From the NCBI RefSeq assembly GCF_001641285.1, contig NZ_CP014841.1, positions 2,294,001 through 2,358,000 of the forward strand: a DNA stretch of 64,000 nucleotides. Direction: 5' to 3'. Below the pieces are notes generated by a model, which did not search any database, was not told where the DNA came from, and saw only the letters and a program-made list of their open reading frames with translations. The position numbers and the translations under genes were made by a program. Origin of the DNA: Dyella thiooxydans. Lineage in GTDB: Bacteria > Pseudomonadota > Gammaproteobacteria > Xanthomonadales > Rhodanobacteraceae. Positions 8,411 through 18,154 of this stretch are shown piece after piece; within the stretch, counting starts at the first letter, position 1; each line of letters begins with the position of its first letter.

Positions 8411-10441
8411 TCAACCCGGCAGCTTGAAGTGAGCCACCGAGCGGCGCAGATCGCTCGCCAACTGCGCCAGGTAACCGATCGAGTCCGCGGTCTGGCTGGC
8501 ACCCTGCGAAGTCTGCGAGGTGATTTCCTGGATCGCGTTCATCGACTGGGAGATGTCGGTCGCCGCCGCGGACTGCTCGCGCGCCGCGGTGGAGATGTTC
8601 TGAATCAGTGCCGACAGATCGTGCGACACACGTTCGATGTCGCCCAGCGCGCTGCCGGCGTCCTCGGCCTTGCGGGCCCCGGACACCACCTCGGCGGTCG
8701 TCTGCTCCATCGAGCTCACCGCTTCGTTGGTATCGGACTGAATCGCCTGCACCAGCGTCTCGATGCGCTTGGTCGCGCTCGCCGAGCGTTCGGCCAGTCG
8801 CTGCACTTCGTCCGCCACCACCGCGAAACCGCGGCCGGCTTCACCGGCCGACGCCGCCTGGATGGCCGCGTTCAAGGCGAGGATGTTGGTCTGCTCGGCG
8901 ATGTCGTTGATCAGTTCCACGATCGAGCCAATCTCCTGGGACGACTCGCCCAGGCGCTTGATGCGCTTGGAGGTCTCCTGGATCTGGTCGCGAATCGAGT
9001 CCATGCCCGAGATCGTCTCGCGCACCACCTCGGCACCGCGCGAGGCGATCTGCACCGAGCGCTCGGCCACTTCGGCCGACTCGGCGGAATCCTTCGACAC
9101 GCCGTCCATCGAGCTGGCGATCTCGTTGATCGCCGAGGTCGCGGTGCTGATGCGCTGCGCCTGCGCCTGCGCCGATTCGGCCAGCTGGCGGGCAGTGGTC
9201 TGGGTTTCCTGTGCCGACGAGGACACCTGCTCGGAGGTCTCGTTGATGGTGGTCACCAGGGTGCGCAGCTCGTCGATGGCGTAGTTCACCGAGTCGGCGA
9301 TGGCACCGGTGATGTCCTCCGACACGGTGGTCTTCACCGTGAGGTCACCTTCGGCGAGCGAGCCCATTTCGTCCAGCAGGCGCATGATCGCCTCCTGGTT
9401 GCGCTGGTTCAGCTCGGCCGAGTCCTGGAAGCGGCGGCGCTGGTCGCGCACCAGCTGGAACACCAGCAGCAGGGCGAAGGCGACGGTGCCGATCGCACCG
9501 AAGATGCCCCACCACAGGTTCGGGAACAGCCGCCGCAGCGGCAGCTTGCCGATCTGGTCGGCCAGCTCGTTGGCGCGCAGCAGCACGTTCTGCGAGTCCA
9601 GCGAAGCCTGGTTGCCGGCGCTCTTCACGTCGATGATGTTGCCGGCGGCGGACACCAGCTTGGACACCGGGTCCTGCAGCTGGGTCCAGCTCTGCTGCAT
9701 GCCCTTGAGGATCTTCTGCGCGTTGGCGTCGTTCATCGCCCGGATGCCGGCGGCGCTGTCGCCCTCCAGCAGGCCGTTGAGCACCGTTCCGTACAGCTGG
9801 GCGTCGCGGGCGAGGCCGTCTGCGGCCGACTGCGCGGAGTCGCCGCCCTGCAGCACCTCCTGCACGCGGCGGATCATGCGGTCGGCCACCAGCATCTGGC
9901 GCGACGAACCGAGCATCTGGTCGGCGCTGCCGTTGCGCTGCTGCAGGATGTTCACCACCTGCTCGGTGCTGGAGTTGAGCAGCGGGATCTGCTTGGACAG
10001 GGTGTCGGCGCGACTCGCCGAATCGAGCACGACCGCCTTGTTCGACAGGATCTTGCCGATATCGCCGTCGAGCTGGGACCAGGCATTCTGCAGTGCGGTC
10101 ACCGCCCGGCCGGCCGGCGAGGTGTTGTTGTCCGCGTATGGCTGCATGCCGCCGGCAGGATCGCCCTTGGTCAACCGCTGCACCGCCGAGTCGATGGCAT
10201 TGCGCGTGCTGGCCAGCTCCTGGAAGGAATTGACGTTACCGTCCGCCGATTCGATCGCGTACTTCGCGGTCTGCTGCGAAAGCACCTGGATCTGCGTGGT
10301 CAGGCCAACCGCCTCGCGATCCTCGGCGTTCTTCTGGTTGAGCAGCACGAAGTCCACGGCCGCCAAACCGATCGAGATCAGCAGCAGAACGATCAGGCCG
10401 GTATAGCCGCGTTCCTTGCCGATGCCCCCTGTAGTGCTCAT
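8411..10441 (-). CDS. pilJ: PilJ, methyl-accepting chemotaxis protein for type IV pili
   Basis: 676 residues. The start at 10441 is preceded by a GAGG Shine-Dalgarno; the frame is open further upstream, but that extension is Arg/Trp-rich and unlikely to be coding. TM1 is at about 12-32 and is followed by a periplasmic Pil-type sensor region with two alpha-helical repeats. TM2 is near 310-335 ([18 protein letters not shown]). HAMP-like and MCP signalling helices follow, with the conserved hairpin tip containing [11 protein letters not shown] and [11 protein letters not shown]. PilJ is the inner-membrane receptor of the Chp pathway that senses pilus state or surface contact. It sits between pilI and chpA, as in other pil-chp clusters. 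Confidence 0.95.
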   Translation of the reverse strand: MSTTGGIGKERGYTGLIVLLLISIGLAAVDFVLLNQKNAEDREAVGLTTQIQVLSQQTAKYAIESADGNVNSFQELASTRNAIDSAVQRLTKGDPAGGMQPYADNNTSPAGRAVTALQNAWSQLDGDIGKILSNKAVVLDSASRADTLSKQIPLLNSSTEQVVNILQQRNGSADQMLGSSRQMLVADRMIRRVQEVLQGGDSAQSAADGLARDAQLYGTVLNGLLEGDSAAGIRAMNDANAQKILKGMQQSWTQLQDPVSKLVSAAGNIIDVKSAGNQASLDSQNVLLRANELADQIGKLPLRRLFPNLWWGIFGAIGTVAFALLLVFQLVRDQRRRFQDSAELNQRNQEAIMRLLDEMGSLAEGDLTVKTTVSEDITGAIADSVNYAIDELRTLVTTINETSEQVSSSAQETQTTARQLAESAQAQAQRISTATSAINEIASSMDGVSKDSAESAEVAERSVQIASRGAEVVRETISGMDSIRDQIQETSKRIKRLGESSQEIGSIVELINDIAEQTNILALNAAIQAASAGEAGRGFAVVADEVQRLAERSASATKRIETLVQAIQSDTNEAVSSMEQTTAEVVSGARKAEDAGSALGDIERVSHDLSALIQNISTAAREQSAAATDISQSMNAIQEITSQTSQGASQTADSIGYLAQLASDLRRSVAHFKLPG

Positions 10442-10562
10442 GTTCACCTCACCCTTCCACAGCTTGTGGGTTTGCGCGCCAGCCCTGCCAGGTGCCCGAA
10501 CCCGAGACTTGCCGCCCCTGTTCCGGCGTCGGTAGACGCCGTCCCAACCATCGTTCCGTCCG

Positions 10563-11102
10563 TCAAGCCGCGGCCTGACGGAAATCCGGGGCGCGTACCA
10601 GCCGCCCCATGCTGAACAGCGCCAGTTTCTGCTCGCCGACTCGATCGTCGACGAAGCGTGCCAGGCGCGGATCGTCTTCCGGCTCGGCATCACGGCGCTG
10701 GATCTCGTCCACCGTGCGCTGGCCGAACACCTCGTCGACCATCAAAGCCACGTTGCCGCCGCCTTGCCGCACGATCAGCAGGCGGGTGCGCTCGGTGACC
10801 TGGGTGCGCGCATCGAACAGGAACCGGCCCAGATCGATCACCGGGACCAGGTTGCCGCGCACATTGGCCACGCCCAGCAGCCAGGGCTGCGTGCCCGGCA
10901 CCGTGGTCATCACGGGTACCGCAAGCAGTTCATTGATCTCGTCGATGCTGCTCACGAACAGCCGTGAGCCCACGCGATAGCCGATGCCGCGCCACAGACC
11001 GGGCGCCTCCATCGTCTGCCGGGTATCGGAGGTGTGGGCCAGCGACAGACGCTCGTAGCGGGCAAGAACCTCGAATGGGGAGAGATTGGCCGCCTCGTTC
11101 AT
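10563..11102 (-). CDS. pilI: PilI, CheW-like adaptor
   Basis: 179 residues with one CheW domain (about 38-170). The core strands include [14 protein letters not shown], the [18 protein letters not shown] segment typical of CheW, and [11 protein letters not shown]. PilI links receptor PilJ to kinase ChpA at the inner membrane. Its ATG overlaps the pilH stop by four bases, so translation is probably coupled. A 121-nt gap with no obvious terminator separates it from pilJ. Confidence 0.93.
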   Translation of the reverse strand: MNEAANLSPFEVLARYERLSLAHTSDTRQTMEAPGLWRGIGYRVGSRLFVSSIDEINELLAVPVMTTVPGTQPWLLGVANVRGNLVPVIDLGRFLFDARTQVTERTRLLIVRQGGGNVALMVDEVFGQRTVDEIQRRDAEPEDDPRLARFVDDRVGEQKLALFSMGRLVRAPDFRQAAA

Positions 11103-11470
11103 GCAGCACTCGGCAAAAGGTCGTTGATGCAGGCCAGCAATTCCTTTTCCTTCACCGGCTTGGTGATGAAGGCCCGGGCCCCTTGGCGCAACCCCCAGAC
11201 ACGATCGGTTTCCATCGACTTGGTGGTGATCATCACGATCGGGATGTTCGAGGTCGCCGGATCGCGCGTCAGCGTACGAGTCGCCTGGAAGCCGTTCATG
11301 CCCGGCATGATCACGTCCATGATCACCAGGTCCGGCATGTCGCCGCGCACCCGCTCGATGCCTTCCTCGGCCGTACTGACCGCCGAGACGGCATGGCCGG
11401 CCCCCTCCAGGAGGGTCGTGAAGACCCGCACGTCGGTCGGCGAGTCGTCGATGATGAGAATCTTTGCCAC
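11099..11470 (-). CDS. pilH: PilH, single-domain response regulator
   Basis: 123 residues, a bare CheY-like receiver. The acid pocket is at DD8-9, the phospho-acceptor is Asp52 (LVIMDVIMPGMNG) and the conserved Lys is Lys104 (FITKPV). In the Chp system PilH modulates retraction and cAMP output, and may act as a phosphate sink for ChpA. It follows pilG by 32 nt and overlaps pilI by four bases. Confidence 0.93.
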   Translation of the reverse strand: MAKILIIDDSPTDVRVFTTLLEGAGHAVSAVSTAEEGIERVRGDMPDLVIMDVIMPGMNGFQATRTLTRDPATSNIPIVMITTKSMETDRVWGLRQGARAFITKPVKEKELLACINDLLPSAA

Positions 11471-11502
11471 AGGCCTCCCCTCAGACGCCGTAGTCGTGCA
11501 TG

Positions 11503-11907
11503 TCAGGCCGCCGCACCGACATGACGGTGAATCGCTCCGAGCAGCTCGTCGCGCGTGAACGGCTTGGTCAGGTACTGCTCGGCGCCGACGATGCGGCCGC
11601 GGGCCTTGTCGAACAGGCCGTCCTTCGAGCTGAGCATGATGACAGGCGTGGAGCGGAACAGCGGGTTGTTCTTGATCAGCGCGCAGGTCTGATAGCCATC
11701 CAGGCGCGGCATCATGATGTCGACGAAGATGATCGCCGGTTTCTGGTCCGAGATCTTGGCCAGCGCCTCGAAGCCGTCGACGGCGGTCAGCACGTCGCAG
11801 CCTTCCTTCTTCAGCAAGGTCTCGGCGGTGCGCCGGATGGTCTTGGAGTCGTCGATCACCATGACCTTCAGACCGGCCAGACCGTTAGCACTCACGTTCA
11901 AGTTCAC
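11503..11907 (-). CDS. pilG: PilG, single-domain response regulator, first gene of the Chp operon
   Basis: 134 residues, a CheY-like receiver with acidic residues DD19-20, phospho-acceptor Asp63 (FVDIMMPRLDG) and Lys115 (YLTKPF). The start is GTG at 11907, preceded by a G-rich Shine-Dalgarno (GGGGGA). PilG is the regulator that promotes pilus extension in twitching motility. As the first gene of the minus-strand cluster, it should sit next to the operon promoter in the AT-richer gap upstream. Confidence 0.93.
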   Translation of the reverse strand: MNLNVSANGLAGLKVMVIDDSKTIRRTAETLLKKEGCDVLTAVDGFEALAKISDQKPAIIFVDIMMPRLDGYQTCALIKNNPLFRSTPVIMLSSKDGLFDKARGRIVGAEQYLTKPFTRDELLGAIHRHVGAAA

Positions 11908-12227
11908 TCAATCCCCCTGCGGCCCGCCCCAGGCTCAGGTGAAGCAGCGTTAGCGCCTTGGCAGCCTTCGGCGCTATCGCAGCAGATTAAAAATGTCCAG
12001 CTTGGTGTTGTTATGACGCGTTTTTTCGTAGAACGCCGATCAGTCGTTGCTGTTTACCGCTTGCCCCCCGGCCCGTCAAGCCGAAAGGCTGCTGGCTGCC
12101 CAGTGTGTCGCGCTTGCGAAAACGGTCAACCGGCTCCTTCGAGGGGGCCGGCGCGCCTTGCCCGGCACCGGCGGGTCGGCGAACATGCCCGTCCCCACAA
12201 CGGCCCTGCCCCACCCCGGAGAAGCCC
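11908..12227. other. Divergent intergenic region between pilG and gshB
   Basis: This 320-nt gap separates divergent operons. The part at about 11980-12060 is clearly AT-richer than its surroundings (runs of A at 11989-11993 and of T at 12021-12026), as expected for promoters. On the minus strand TGGACA (11994-11999) and TTTAAT (11986-11991) resemble promoter elements, but the spacing is poor and I do not assign them. The half nearer gshB is GC-rich, with no convincing small gene. Confidence 0.5.
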
Positions 12228-13205
12228 ATGCCGCTCTCGGTCGCCGTGCTGATGGACCCCATCAGCGCCATCAAGATCGTGAAGGACACCACCTTCGCCA
12301 TGCTGCTGGAAGCGCAGCGGCGGGGCCATCGGCTGCTCTACATGGAACAGGGTGACCTCGCCCTGCGCGATGGCCTGCCATGGGCGCGACTGGCCCCACT
12401 GAGGGTGAAGGACGATCCCACCGGCTGGTTCGAGCTGGAAGCGGCGCAGTGGCAGGATCTGCGCGACATCGACGTGGTGCTGATGCGCAAGGATCCCCCC
12501 GTCGACCAGCAGTTCCTCTACGACACCATGGTGCTGGAGGCTGCGCAGCGCGCCGGCACCCAGGTGATCAACGACCCGCGCTCGCTGCGCGACTGCAACG
12601 AGAAGGTGTTCGCCCTGCATTTCCCGCAATGCATGGCGCCGACCCTGGTGGCACGCGATCCGGCCGAACTGCGCGCCTTCGTCGCCGAACACGCCGAGGC
12701 GGTGCTCAAGCCGCTGGACGGCATGGGTGGGCGGGGGATCTTCCGCGTGAAAGCCGGCGACCCGAACCTGAATTCGATGCTGGAGACCCTGCTGGGCGGC
12801 GATTCGCACGGGCAGGGGCGGCAGTTCGCGGTGGCGCAGAAATTCATTCCCCAGATCAGCGCCGGCGACAAGCGCGTGCTGCTGGTCGATGGCGAGCCGG
12901 TGCCCTATGCGCTGGCGCGCATCCCGCAGGGCAGCGAGTTCCGCGGCAACCTGGCGGCCGGCGGCCGCGGCGAGGGCGTGCCGCTGTCCGACCGTGACCG
13001 CTGGATCGCTGCCGAGATCGGCCCGGAACTGCGCCGCCGCGGCCTGCGGTTTGTCGGTCTGGATGTGATCGGCGACTACCTGACCGAGATCAACGTCACA
13101 TCGCCGACCTGCGTGCGTGAGCTCGACGCCCAGTTCGGCCTTAACATTGCCGGGACCCTGTTCGACGCGATCGAACGGACATCCCAGGAAGCCGTGCCTA
13201 AGTGA
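12228..13205 (+). CDS. gshB: GshB, glutathione synthetase
   Basis: 325 residues, normal for bacterial GshB. It joins gamma-glutamylcysteine and glycine with ATP to make glutathione in the cytosol. The N-terminal sequence MDPISAIKIVKDTTFAML is typical of the family. The ATP-grasp loop appears as LKPLDGMGGRGIF, and the C-terminal part carries INVTSPTC. The ATG at 12228 has a GGAG Shine-Dalgarno; 41 upstream in-frame codons are Pro/Arg-rich and were left out. The stop overlaps the tonB GTG start (GTGA). Confidence 0.96.
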   Translation: MPLSVAVLMDPISAIKIVKDTTFAMLLEAQRRGHRLLYMEQGDLALRDGLPWARLAPLRVKDDPTGWFELEAAQWQDLRDIDVVLMRKDPPVDQQFLYDTMVLEAAQRAGTQVINDPRSLRDCNEKVFALHFPQCMAPTLVARDPAELRAFVAEHAEAVLKPLDGMGGRGIFRVKAGDPNLNSMLETLLGGDSHGQGRQFAVAQKFIPQISAGDKRVLLVDGEPVPYALARIPQGSEFRGNLAAGGRGEGVPLSDRDRWIAAEIGPELRRRGLRFVGLDVIGDYLTEINVTSPTCVRELDAQFGLNIAGTLFDAIERTSQEAVPK

Positions 13206-14065
13206 GTCGCCCCGTCCAACGCGCCACCGGTCCCGACATGATCGGGGCCACCCTGCTTTTCTCGCTGGTGCTGCACGGCGTGTTGCTGCTCGGCATCACG
13301 TTCGACTTCGTCAAACCCAAGCCGAGCCTGCCCACGCTGGACGTGACCCTGGTCAACGTGGCCAACCGGGAAGCGCCGGACAAGGCCGACTTCCTGGCCC
13401 AGGCGAACAACCGTGGCGGCGGCACCAGCGATCGCGCCGAGCGCCCCTCCAACGCCTTCAGCGGGCCGCTGCCCAAGCCGACCCCGGGCGTGGCACCGGC
13501 GCCGGTGGACGACGCCAACCCCGTGCCTCAGCCGCCGCGGCCGGACCGCATGGTCACCACCCGCGGCGACAGCCGCTTCACCGTGGATGCCGGCAGCGAG
13601 CGGCGCCCGGTGGACAGCGATCCCGCCGACCGCGCGGCGGAACTGCAGCGCCGCCAGGAGATCGCCCAGCTCGCCGCCGAACTGCGCAACCGCAACGAGG
13701 CCTACGCCAAGCGGCCGCGCAAGAAATACATCTCGGCCAATACCCGCGAATACGCCTACGCCAGCTACATCCGAGGCTGGTCCGACCGGGTCGAGCGGAT
13801 CGGCAACCTGAACTACCCGGAAGAGGCCCGGCGACGCCAATTGCACGGCGAGCTGATCCTCACCGTCGGTCTGGACCGGGACGGCAGCGTCATCAGCATC
13901 AAGGTGATCCAGAGTTCCGGCTCGCCGCTGCTGGACGCCGCGGCCCAGCGCATCGTGCGGCTGTCCGCACCGTTCCCGCCGATTCCGAGCGACAAGGGGG
14001 TGGACGAGCTGTACATCACCCGCACCTGGCAGTTCCTGCCCGGCGACGTTCTGCGCAACAAGTGA
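13202..14065 (+). CDS. tonB: TonB-family energy transducer
   Basis: 287 residues starting at a GTG that overlaps the gshB stop by four bases. There is one N-terminal membrane anchor (about 13-30, MIGATLLFSLVLHGVLLLG). A Pro/Asn/Arg-rich periplasmic stretch follows, then the C-terminal TonB domain (about 185-287) with YPEEARRRQLHGELILTVGL and a terminal strand near WQFLPGD. TonB proteins pass proton-motive-force energy from ExbBD to outer-membrane receptors. No exbB or exbD is adjacent, and location beside gshB-algH is a lineage feature, so its receptor partner cannot be told. Confidence 0.88.
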   Translation: MSRPVQRATGPDMIGATLLFSLVLHGVLLLGITFDFVKPKPSLPTLDVTLVNVANREAPDKADFLAQANNRGGGTSDRAERPSNAFSGPLPKPTPGVAPAPVDDANPVPQPPRPDRMVTTRGDSRFTVDAGSERRPVDSDPADRAAELQRRQEIAQLAAELRNRNEAYAKRPRKKYISANTREYAYASYIRGWSDRVERIGNLNYPEEARRRQLHGELILTVGLDRDGSVISIKVIQSSGSPLLDAAAQRIVRLSAPFPPIPSDKGVDELYITRTWQFLPGDVLRNK

Positions 14066-14115
14066 TTTTCCCGCCATGCAGGCAGCGCGGCGCGCCGGCG
14101 ACTACAATGCCGGCC

Positions 14116-14685
14116 ATGCAGCTCTCGCCTCCCTCCTCCCTCGCCGGGCATTTCCTCATCGCCATGCCCAGCCTCACCGACGGGCCGTTCGCGCGCGGCG
14201 TGGTGCTGCTGTGCCAGCACGACGAGGACGGTGCGCTGGGCCTGCTGATCAACCAGCTGTCCGAATACCGCCTGGGTGACATCCTGGCGCAGATGAAGCT
14301 GGAATGCGCCGATCTCGACCTGGCCGACGCCCCGGTGCTGATCGGCGGTCCCATGCAGCAGGAGCGCGGCTTCGTGCTTCACCGCGAGCACGGACACTGG
14401 GAGTCGAGCTTCCGCGTCAACGAGGCCTGGTCGATCACCACCTCGCGCGACATCCTGGTGGCGATGGCCGCCGGCGAGGGACCCCGCCAGGCGCTGCTCG
14501 CGCTGGGCTACTCCGGTTGGGGCGCCGGGCAGCTCGAGCAGGAGCTGAAGGACAACGCCTGGCTCACCGTCGAGGCGAACGACCGGGTCATCTTCGACAC
14601 CCCGCTGGACGAACGCTGGAGCGCGGCCGCCGGCCTGATGGGCCTGGACCCGCTGCAGCTGCCCGGCTACGCCGGACACGCGTGA
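14116..14685 (+). CDS. algH: YqgE/AlgH family protein
   Basis: 189 residues (192 if the in-frame ATG at 14107 is used). Family hallmarks are the start SSLAGHFLIAMPSLTDGPFARGVVLLCQHDEDGALGLLIN (shown by key parts FLIAMP and GALGLLIN), the motif LIGGPMQQERGFVLH and GYSGWGAGQLEQEL. The exact biochemical role of AlgH is unsettled; in Pseudomonas it affects alginate regulation. It nearly always sits beside ruvX (yqgF), as here with 10 nt between them. Confidence 0.93.
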   Translation: MQLSPPSSLAGHFLIAMPSLTDGPFARGVVLLCQHDEDGALGLLINQLSEYRLGDILAQMKLECADLDLADAPVLIGGPMQQERGFVLHREHGHWESSFRVNEAWSITTSRDILVAMAAGEGPRQALLALGYSGWGAGQLEQELKDNAWLTVEANDRVIFDTPLDERWSAAAGLMGLDPLQLPGYAGHA

Positions 14686-14695
14686 GCGCATCCCG

Positions 14696-15127
14696 ATGAG
14701 CTGCGTGCTGGGCTTCGACGTCGGCAGCAAGCTGATCGGCGTGGCCGTCGGCAACCGCATCACCGGCAACGCGCGCGCGCTGGACACCATCGCCATGCGT
14801 GAAGGACAGCCGGACTGGGACGCACTGGACCGCCTGCAACAGGGCTGGTCGCCGGATACCCTGGTCGTGGGCTTGCCGCTGGACCTGGAAGGCCGTGAGC
14901 AGCCGGCCAGCCGGCTGGCGCGGCGTTTCGCCGAAGCCGTGCATGAGCGCTACGGCATGCCGGTCACCCTGGTCGACGAGCGCCACAGTTCCCGCGAAGC
15001 CTCGCGGCGCTTCGCCGACGCCCGCGCCGCCGGGCTCAAGCGGCGACGCGACGGCGCACGGATCGACGCCGAGGCTGCCGCCGTCATCCTCGAACGCTGG
15101 CTGGCCGAAGCCGGCTCTTCCCACTGA
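14696..15127 (+). CDS. ruvX: RuvX/YqgF, putative pre-16S rRNA nuclease
   Basis: 143 residues, an RNase H-like fold related to RuvC. The first catalytic Asp is in LGFDVGSKLIGVAVG. The middle motif is VVGLPLDLEG and the C-terminal acidic cluster is DERHSSREA and RIDAEAAAVILE. Known members process the 5' end of pre-16S rRNA. It lies between algH and pyrB with short gaps, in one plus-strand transcription unit. Confidence 0.95.
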   Translation: MSCVLGFDVGSKLIGVAVGNRITGNARALDTIAMREGQPDWDALDRLQQGWSPDTLVVGLPLDLEGREQPASRLARRFAEAVHERYGMPVTLVDERHSSREASRRFADARAAGLKRRRDGARIDAEAAAVILERWLAEAGSSH

Positions 15128-15152
15128 CCCTTACATCGCCGACCGGACCGCC

Positions 15153-16079
15153 ATGAGCTCACGCCTGCGCCACCTCACCACGCTGGAAAACCTGTCGCGC
15201 TCGACCATCGAGCGCCTGCTGGACCGCGCGGTGGCGCTGCGCGACGCCTGCGCGCACGGCACCCGCAAGATCGACATGCTGTCCGGCCGCACCGTGCTCA
15301 ACCTGTTCTTCGAGCCGTCCACCCGCACCCGCACCTCGTTCGAGCTGGCGGCGCGCCGGCTGGGTGCCGACGTGGTGAATTTCGACATCGGCTTTTCCTC
15401 CGCCAACAAGGGCGAGGAGCTGTACGACACCCTGCACACGCTGGAGGCCATGCACCTGGACGCGATCGTGGTGCGGCACAAGGAGTCCGGTACCCCGGAC
15501 GAGCTGGTGCGCCACGCGATGAGCGGCGTGTCGGTGATCAATGCCGGCGACGGCAACCGCGCCCACCCCACCCAGGGCCTGCTGGACCTGCTGACCATCC
15601 GCCAGCACCGCCCCGATTTCGAAAACCTCAGCGTCGTCATCTGCGGCGACGTCAAGCACTCGCGCGTGGCGCGCTCGGATGTGCATGCACTGGCCGCCAT
15701 GGGCGTACCCGACATCCGCCTGTGCGGCCCGGCGGCGCTGATGCCGGAGACGGCCGAGTTCCCGCAGTGCCGCTTCTTCGACGATTTCGACCGGGCGATC
15801 GAAGGTGTGGACGCGGTGATCATGCTGCGCCTGCAGAAGGAGCGCATGGCGCAGACCGAACTGCCCGACGAAGCGGCCTACTTCCGCCAGTTCGGGTTGG
15901 ACACCCGCCGCCTGGCGCTGGCCCGGAAGGGCTGCCTGGTGATGCATCCGGGGCCGATCAACCGTGGCATCGAGATCGCGCCGGATGTCGCCGACGGTGC
16001 GCAGTCGCGCATCCTGGAACAGGTGGGCAACGGGGTGTTCACCCGCATGGCGGTGCTCAGCGAGCTGCTCGCACGCTGA
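15153..16079 (+). CDS. pyrB: PyrB, aspartate carbamoyltransferase catalytic chain
   Basis: 308 residues. It makes N-carbamoyl-aspartate from carbamoyl phosphate and aspartate in de novo pyrimidine synthesis. Signatures are the carbamoyl-phosphate loop FFEPSTRTRTSFELA, the HPTQGLLDLLTI aspartate-side motif and HPGPINRGIEI. No pyrI regulatory chain or pyrC-like gene follows. Start ATG at 15153, 25 nt after ruvX. The downstream lipoprotein gene begins 67 nt later. Confidence 0.97.
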   Translation: MSSRLRHLTTLENLSRSTIERLLDRAVALRDACAHGTRKIDMLSGRTVLNLFFEPSTRTRTSFELAARRLGADVVNFDIGFSSANKGEELYDTLHTLEAMHLDAIVVRHKESGTPDELVRHAMSGVSVINAGDGNRAHPTQGLLDLLTIRQHRPDFENLSVVICGDVKHSRVARSDVHALAAMGVPDIRLCGPAALMPETAEFPQCRFFDDFDRAIEGVDAVIMLRLQKERMAQTELPDEAAYFRQFGLDTRRLALARKGCLVMHPGPINRGIEIAPDVADGAQSRILEQVGNGVFTRMAVLSELLAR

Positions 16080-16146
16080 GACACGAAGGGCAAACCACGA
16101 GGCGGCATAATGGATGCCGCAAGACCACACTCAACTGGGGAAGACT

Positions 16147-17928
16147 ATGCGACCGATGAAGCGCGCACTGGCGCTGGGCGTGACCGGCATCCTGCTGGCC
16201 GCCTGCAGCCACAAGGACAAGGATGCACCGCTGGCGTTCGTGCCGGCCGACACGCCGTACGTGGCCGCCAACCTCGACGTGCTCGACGACAGCACGCGCG
16301 AGGCGCTGTTCGCCCAGGCCAACGCCCAGCTGCCGGCCCAGGTTGCCCAGATGAAGGCGGCGGCCGACGAGCTGAAGGCCAAGGATCCGGATGCCGCCAA
16401 TCTGCTGCACGCCTTTGCCGGCGAATTCGACGGCAAGACCATCGAGCAGTTCGCCAAGAACACCGGGCTGGACACCAAGGGTTACTCGGCCTTCTACGGT
16501 CTCGGGCTGGCCCCGGTGGCGCGCTTCCAGCTGAGCGACCCGGCCGCCTTCGACGCGTTTGTCGGTCGCCTTGAGGCCGCCTACGGCAAGAAGCTCGAGG
16601 TCGCCAAGGTCGGCAGCACCAGCTATCGCCGCTACGTGTCGAAGGAATCCGGCACCGAGCTGATCCTCGCCGTGGTCGGCAAGCAGGCGGTCGCCGCGCT
16701 GCTGCCGGCCGACGTCTCCGACCACCTGCTGCGCGAGGCACTCGGGCTGGATCGTCCGGCCAAGAGCCTGCAGGACGACGGCCGTCTGGCCACGCTGGCC
16801 AAGGCCAAGGGCTACGGCAAGCAGGCCGTCGGCCTGGTCGATCTGACCCGGTTGCTGCCGCTGATCGCCAGCGGCAAGGATCCGCTGTTCCTGGCCATGT
16901 TCAAGGCGCACGCCGAAACCGAGTCGGCCAAGACCGGCGAGCCGGTGGCCAATCAGATGCAGATCCCGGCCTCGTGCGAGACCGATGCCACGCGCATCGC
17001 CGCGCGCGTGCCCGCGCTGAGCTTCGGCTACACCCGCCTGGACGCCAAGCACCAGGACATGCGCATGGACCTGTCGCTGGCCAGCGACATCACCCAGGCG
17101 TTCTCCGGGCTGAAGGTCGCCCTGCCCGGCCTCGGCGCCGACGGCAGCGCGCCGTTCGACGTCAGCTTCGCGCTGCCGGTGACCGAACTGCGCACGTTCT
17201 GGAGCGCACAGGCCGATGCGGTGGCGGCCAAGCCGTTCACCTGCCCGGCCCTGGCCGACCTCAACGACGGCTTCGCCAAGCTCGGCCCGTCGATGCAGAA
17301 AGCCGCGATCCCGCCGTTTGGCGACCTGCTTGGCGTGCGCATCGCGCTGGACAGCCTGGATGCCGGCAAAGGCCAGGGTATGCCCAGCTTCACTGGCCGC
17401 ATCGTGGTCGGCACCAAGAACCCGACCGGCCTGCTGGCGATGGGCCAGATGATGACGCCCGCGCTGGCGCAGCTGAAGGTGAGCCCCGATGGCACGCCGG
17501 TCGCCCTGCCAGCGGACATGACCCGCATCCTGTCGCAGCCGGGCTGGATCGCGATGGGCGAAAAGGCGCTCGCACTGGGCATCGGCACGGGCGAGGACGC
17601 CAAGCTGGCCGACACGCTCAAGCAGCCCGGTGGCGATGCCGGGCAGATGATGCGACTGCACCTGGACGGCGCGATGTACCAGTCCTGGGTGAAGCTGATG
17701 ATGGACAAGGCCGACAGCCTGGCGGCGATGAGCGAGGCGATGGCCAAGGCCGGCGGCAACGATGCGGACGCCGCCGCCGCGGCCTCCGCACGACAGCAGG
17801 CAGCCGCCCGCACCCACGCGCAGCTGTCGGCGATGCAGGCGCAGGCGGCACGCGTCCAGTCGATCTCCTCGGAAGCCCACGTGGATGGCGACGGCCTGGT
17901 GATCACCAGCCAGACCGAGTGGAAATAA
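16147..17928 (+). CDS. Large predicted lipoprotein of unknown function
   Basis: 593 residues. The start at 16147 is chosen because it has a GGGGA Shine-Dalgarno and gives a clean lipoprotein signal (MRPMKRALALGVTGILLAAC, Cys20). No +2 Asp is seen, so outer-membrane sorting is plausible. The rest is Ala-rich, mixed alpha/beta and soluble. It has a C-terminal Ala/Gln-rich helical segment near 530-575, and no motif I recognise. It follows pyrB in the same direction and is closed by a strong terminator. No function is proposed. Confidence 0.85.
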   Translation: MRPMKRALALGVTGILLAACSHKDKDAPLAFVPADTPYVAANLDVLDDSTREALFAQANAQLPAQVAQMKAAADELKAKDPDAANLLHAFAGEFDGKTIEQFAKNTGLDTKGYSAFYGLGLAPVARFQLSDPAAFDAFVGRLEAAYGKKLEVAKVGSTSYRRYVSKESGTELILAVVGKQAVAALLPADVSDHLLREALGLDRPAKSLQDDGRLATLAKAKGYGKQAVGLVDLTRLLPLIASGKDPLFLAMFKAHAETESAKTGEPVANQMQIPASCETDATRIAARVPALSFGYTRLDAKHQDMRMDLSLASDITQAFSGLKVALPGLGADGSAPFDVSFALPVTELRTFWSAQADAVAAKPFTCPALADLNDGFAKLGPSMQKAAIPPFGDLLGVRIALDSLDAGKGQGMPSFTGRIVVGTKNPTGLLAMGQMMTPALAQLKVSPDGTPVALPADMTRILSQPGWIAMGEKALALGIGTGEDAKLADTLKQPGGDAGQMMRLHLDGAMYQSWVKLMMDKADSLAAMSEAMAKAGGNDADAAAAASARQQAAARTHAQLSAMQAQAARVQSISSEAHVDGDGLVITSQTEWK

Positions 17929-17957
17929 CGACACTCCGGCCTCGCTGGAACGCACTG

Positions 17958-17987
17958 CAGGGGCGCCTTCGGGCGCCCCTGTTTTTT
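17958..17987 (+). terminator. Strong rho-independent terminator after the lipoprotein gene
   Basis: A 10-bp GC-rich stem (CAGGGGCGCC at 17958-17967 pairing with 17972-17981) closes a TTCG tetraloop and is followed by six T (17982-17987). It lies 29 nt after the stop. Confidence 0.93.
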
Positions 17988-18154
17988 CGTGAGCACGGCG
18001 TGACCGGCGTCTTCGCATGCTTGATGGTCCGCTGAACGCCGCCGGTGGCGGGCGACGAGGCCTTCACGGCGCCGCTGTTGCCATGGCTCCACGGACGCCA
18101 ACCGGGCATCCGGTGGCCTCCGGGCCAAGCCATCACGACAGAAGGAGAGTCCCC

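Noticed and set aside
3000-8432. Very long open frame (about 1800 codons) on the plus strand opposite chpA
   Set aside because: It is an artefact of high third-position GC in chpA: the product is rich in Arg, Gln, His and Leu, has no domain, and the minus strand encodes a complete ChpA.
12011-12227. Small frames in the pilG-gshB gap
   Set aside because: No ribosome-binding site or family motif; the region is better explained as divergent promoters and a leader.
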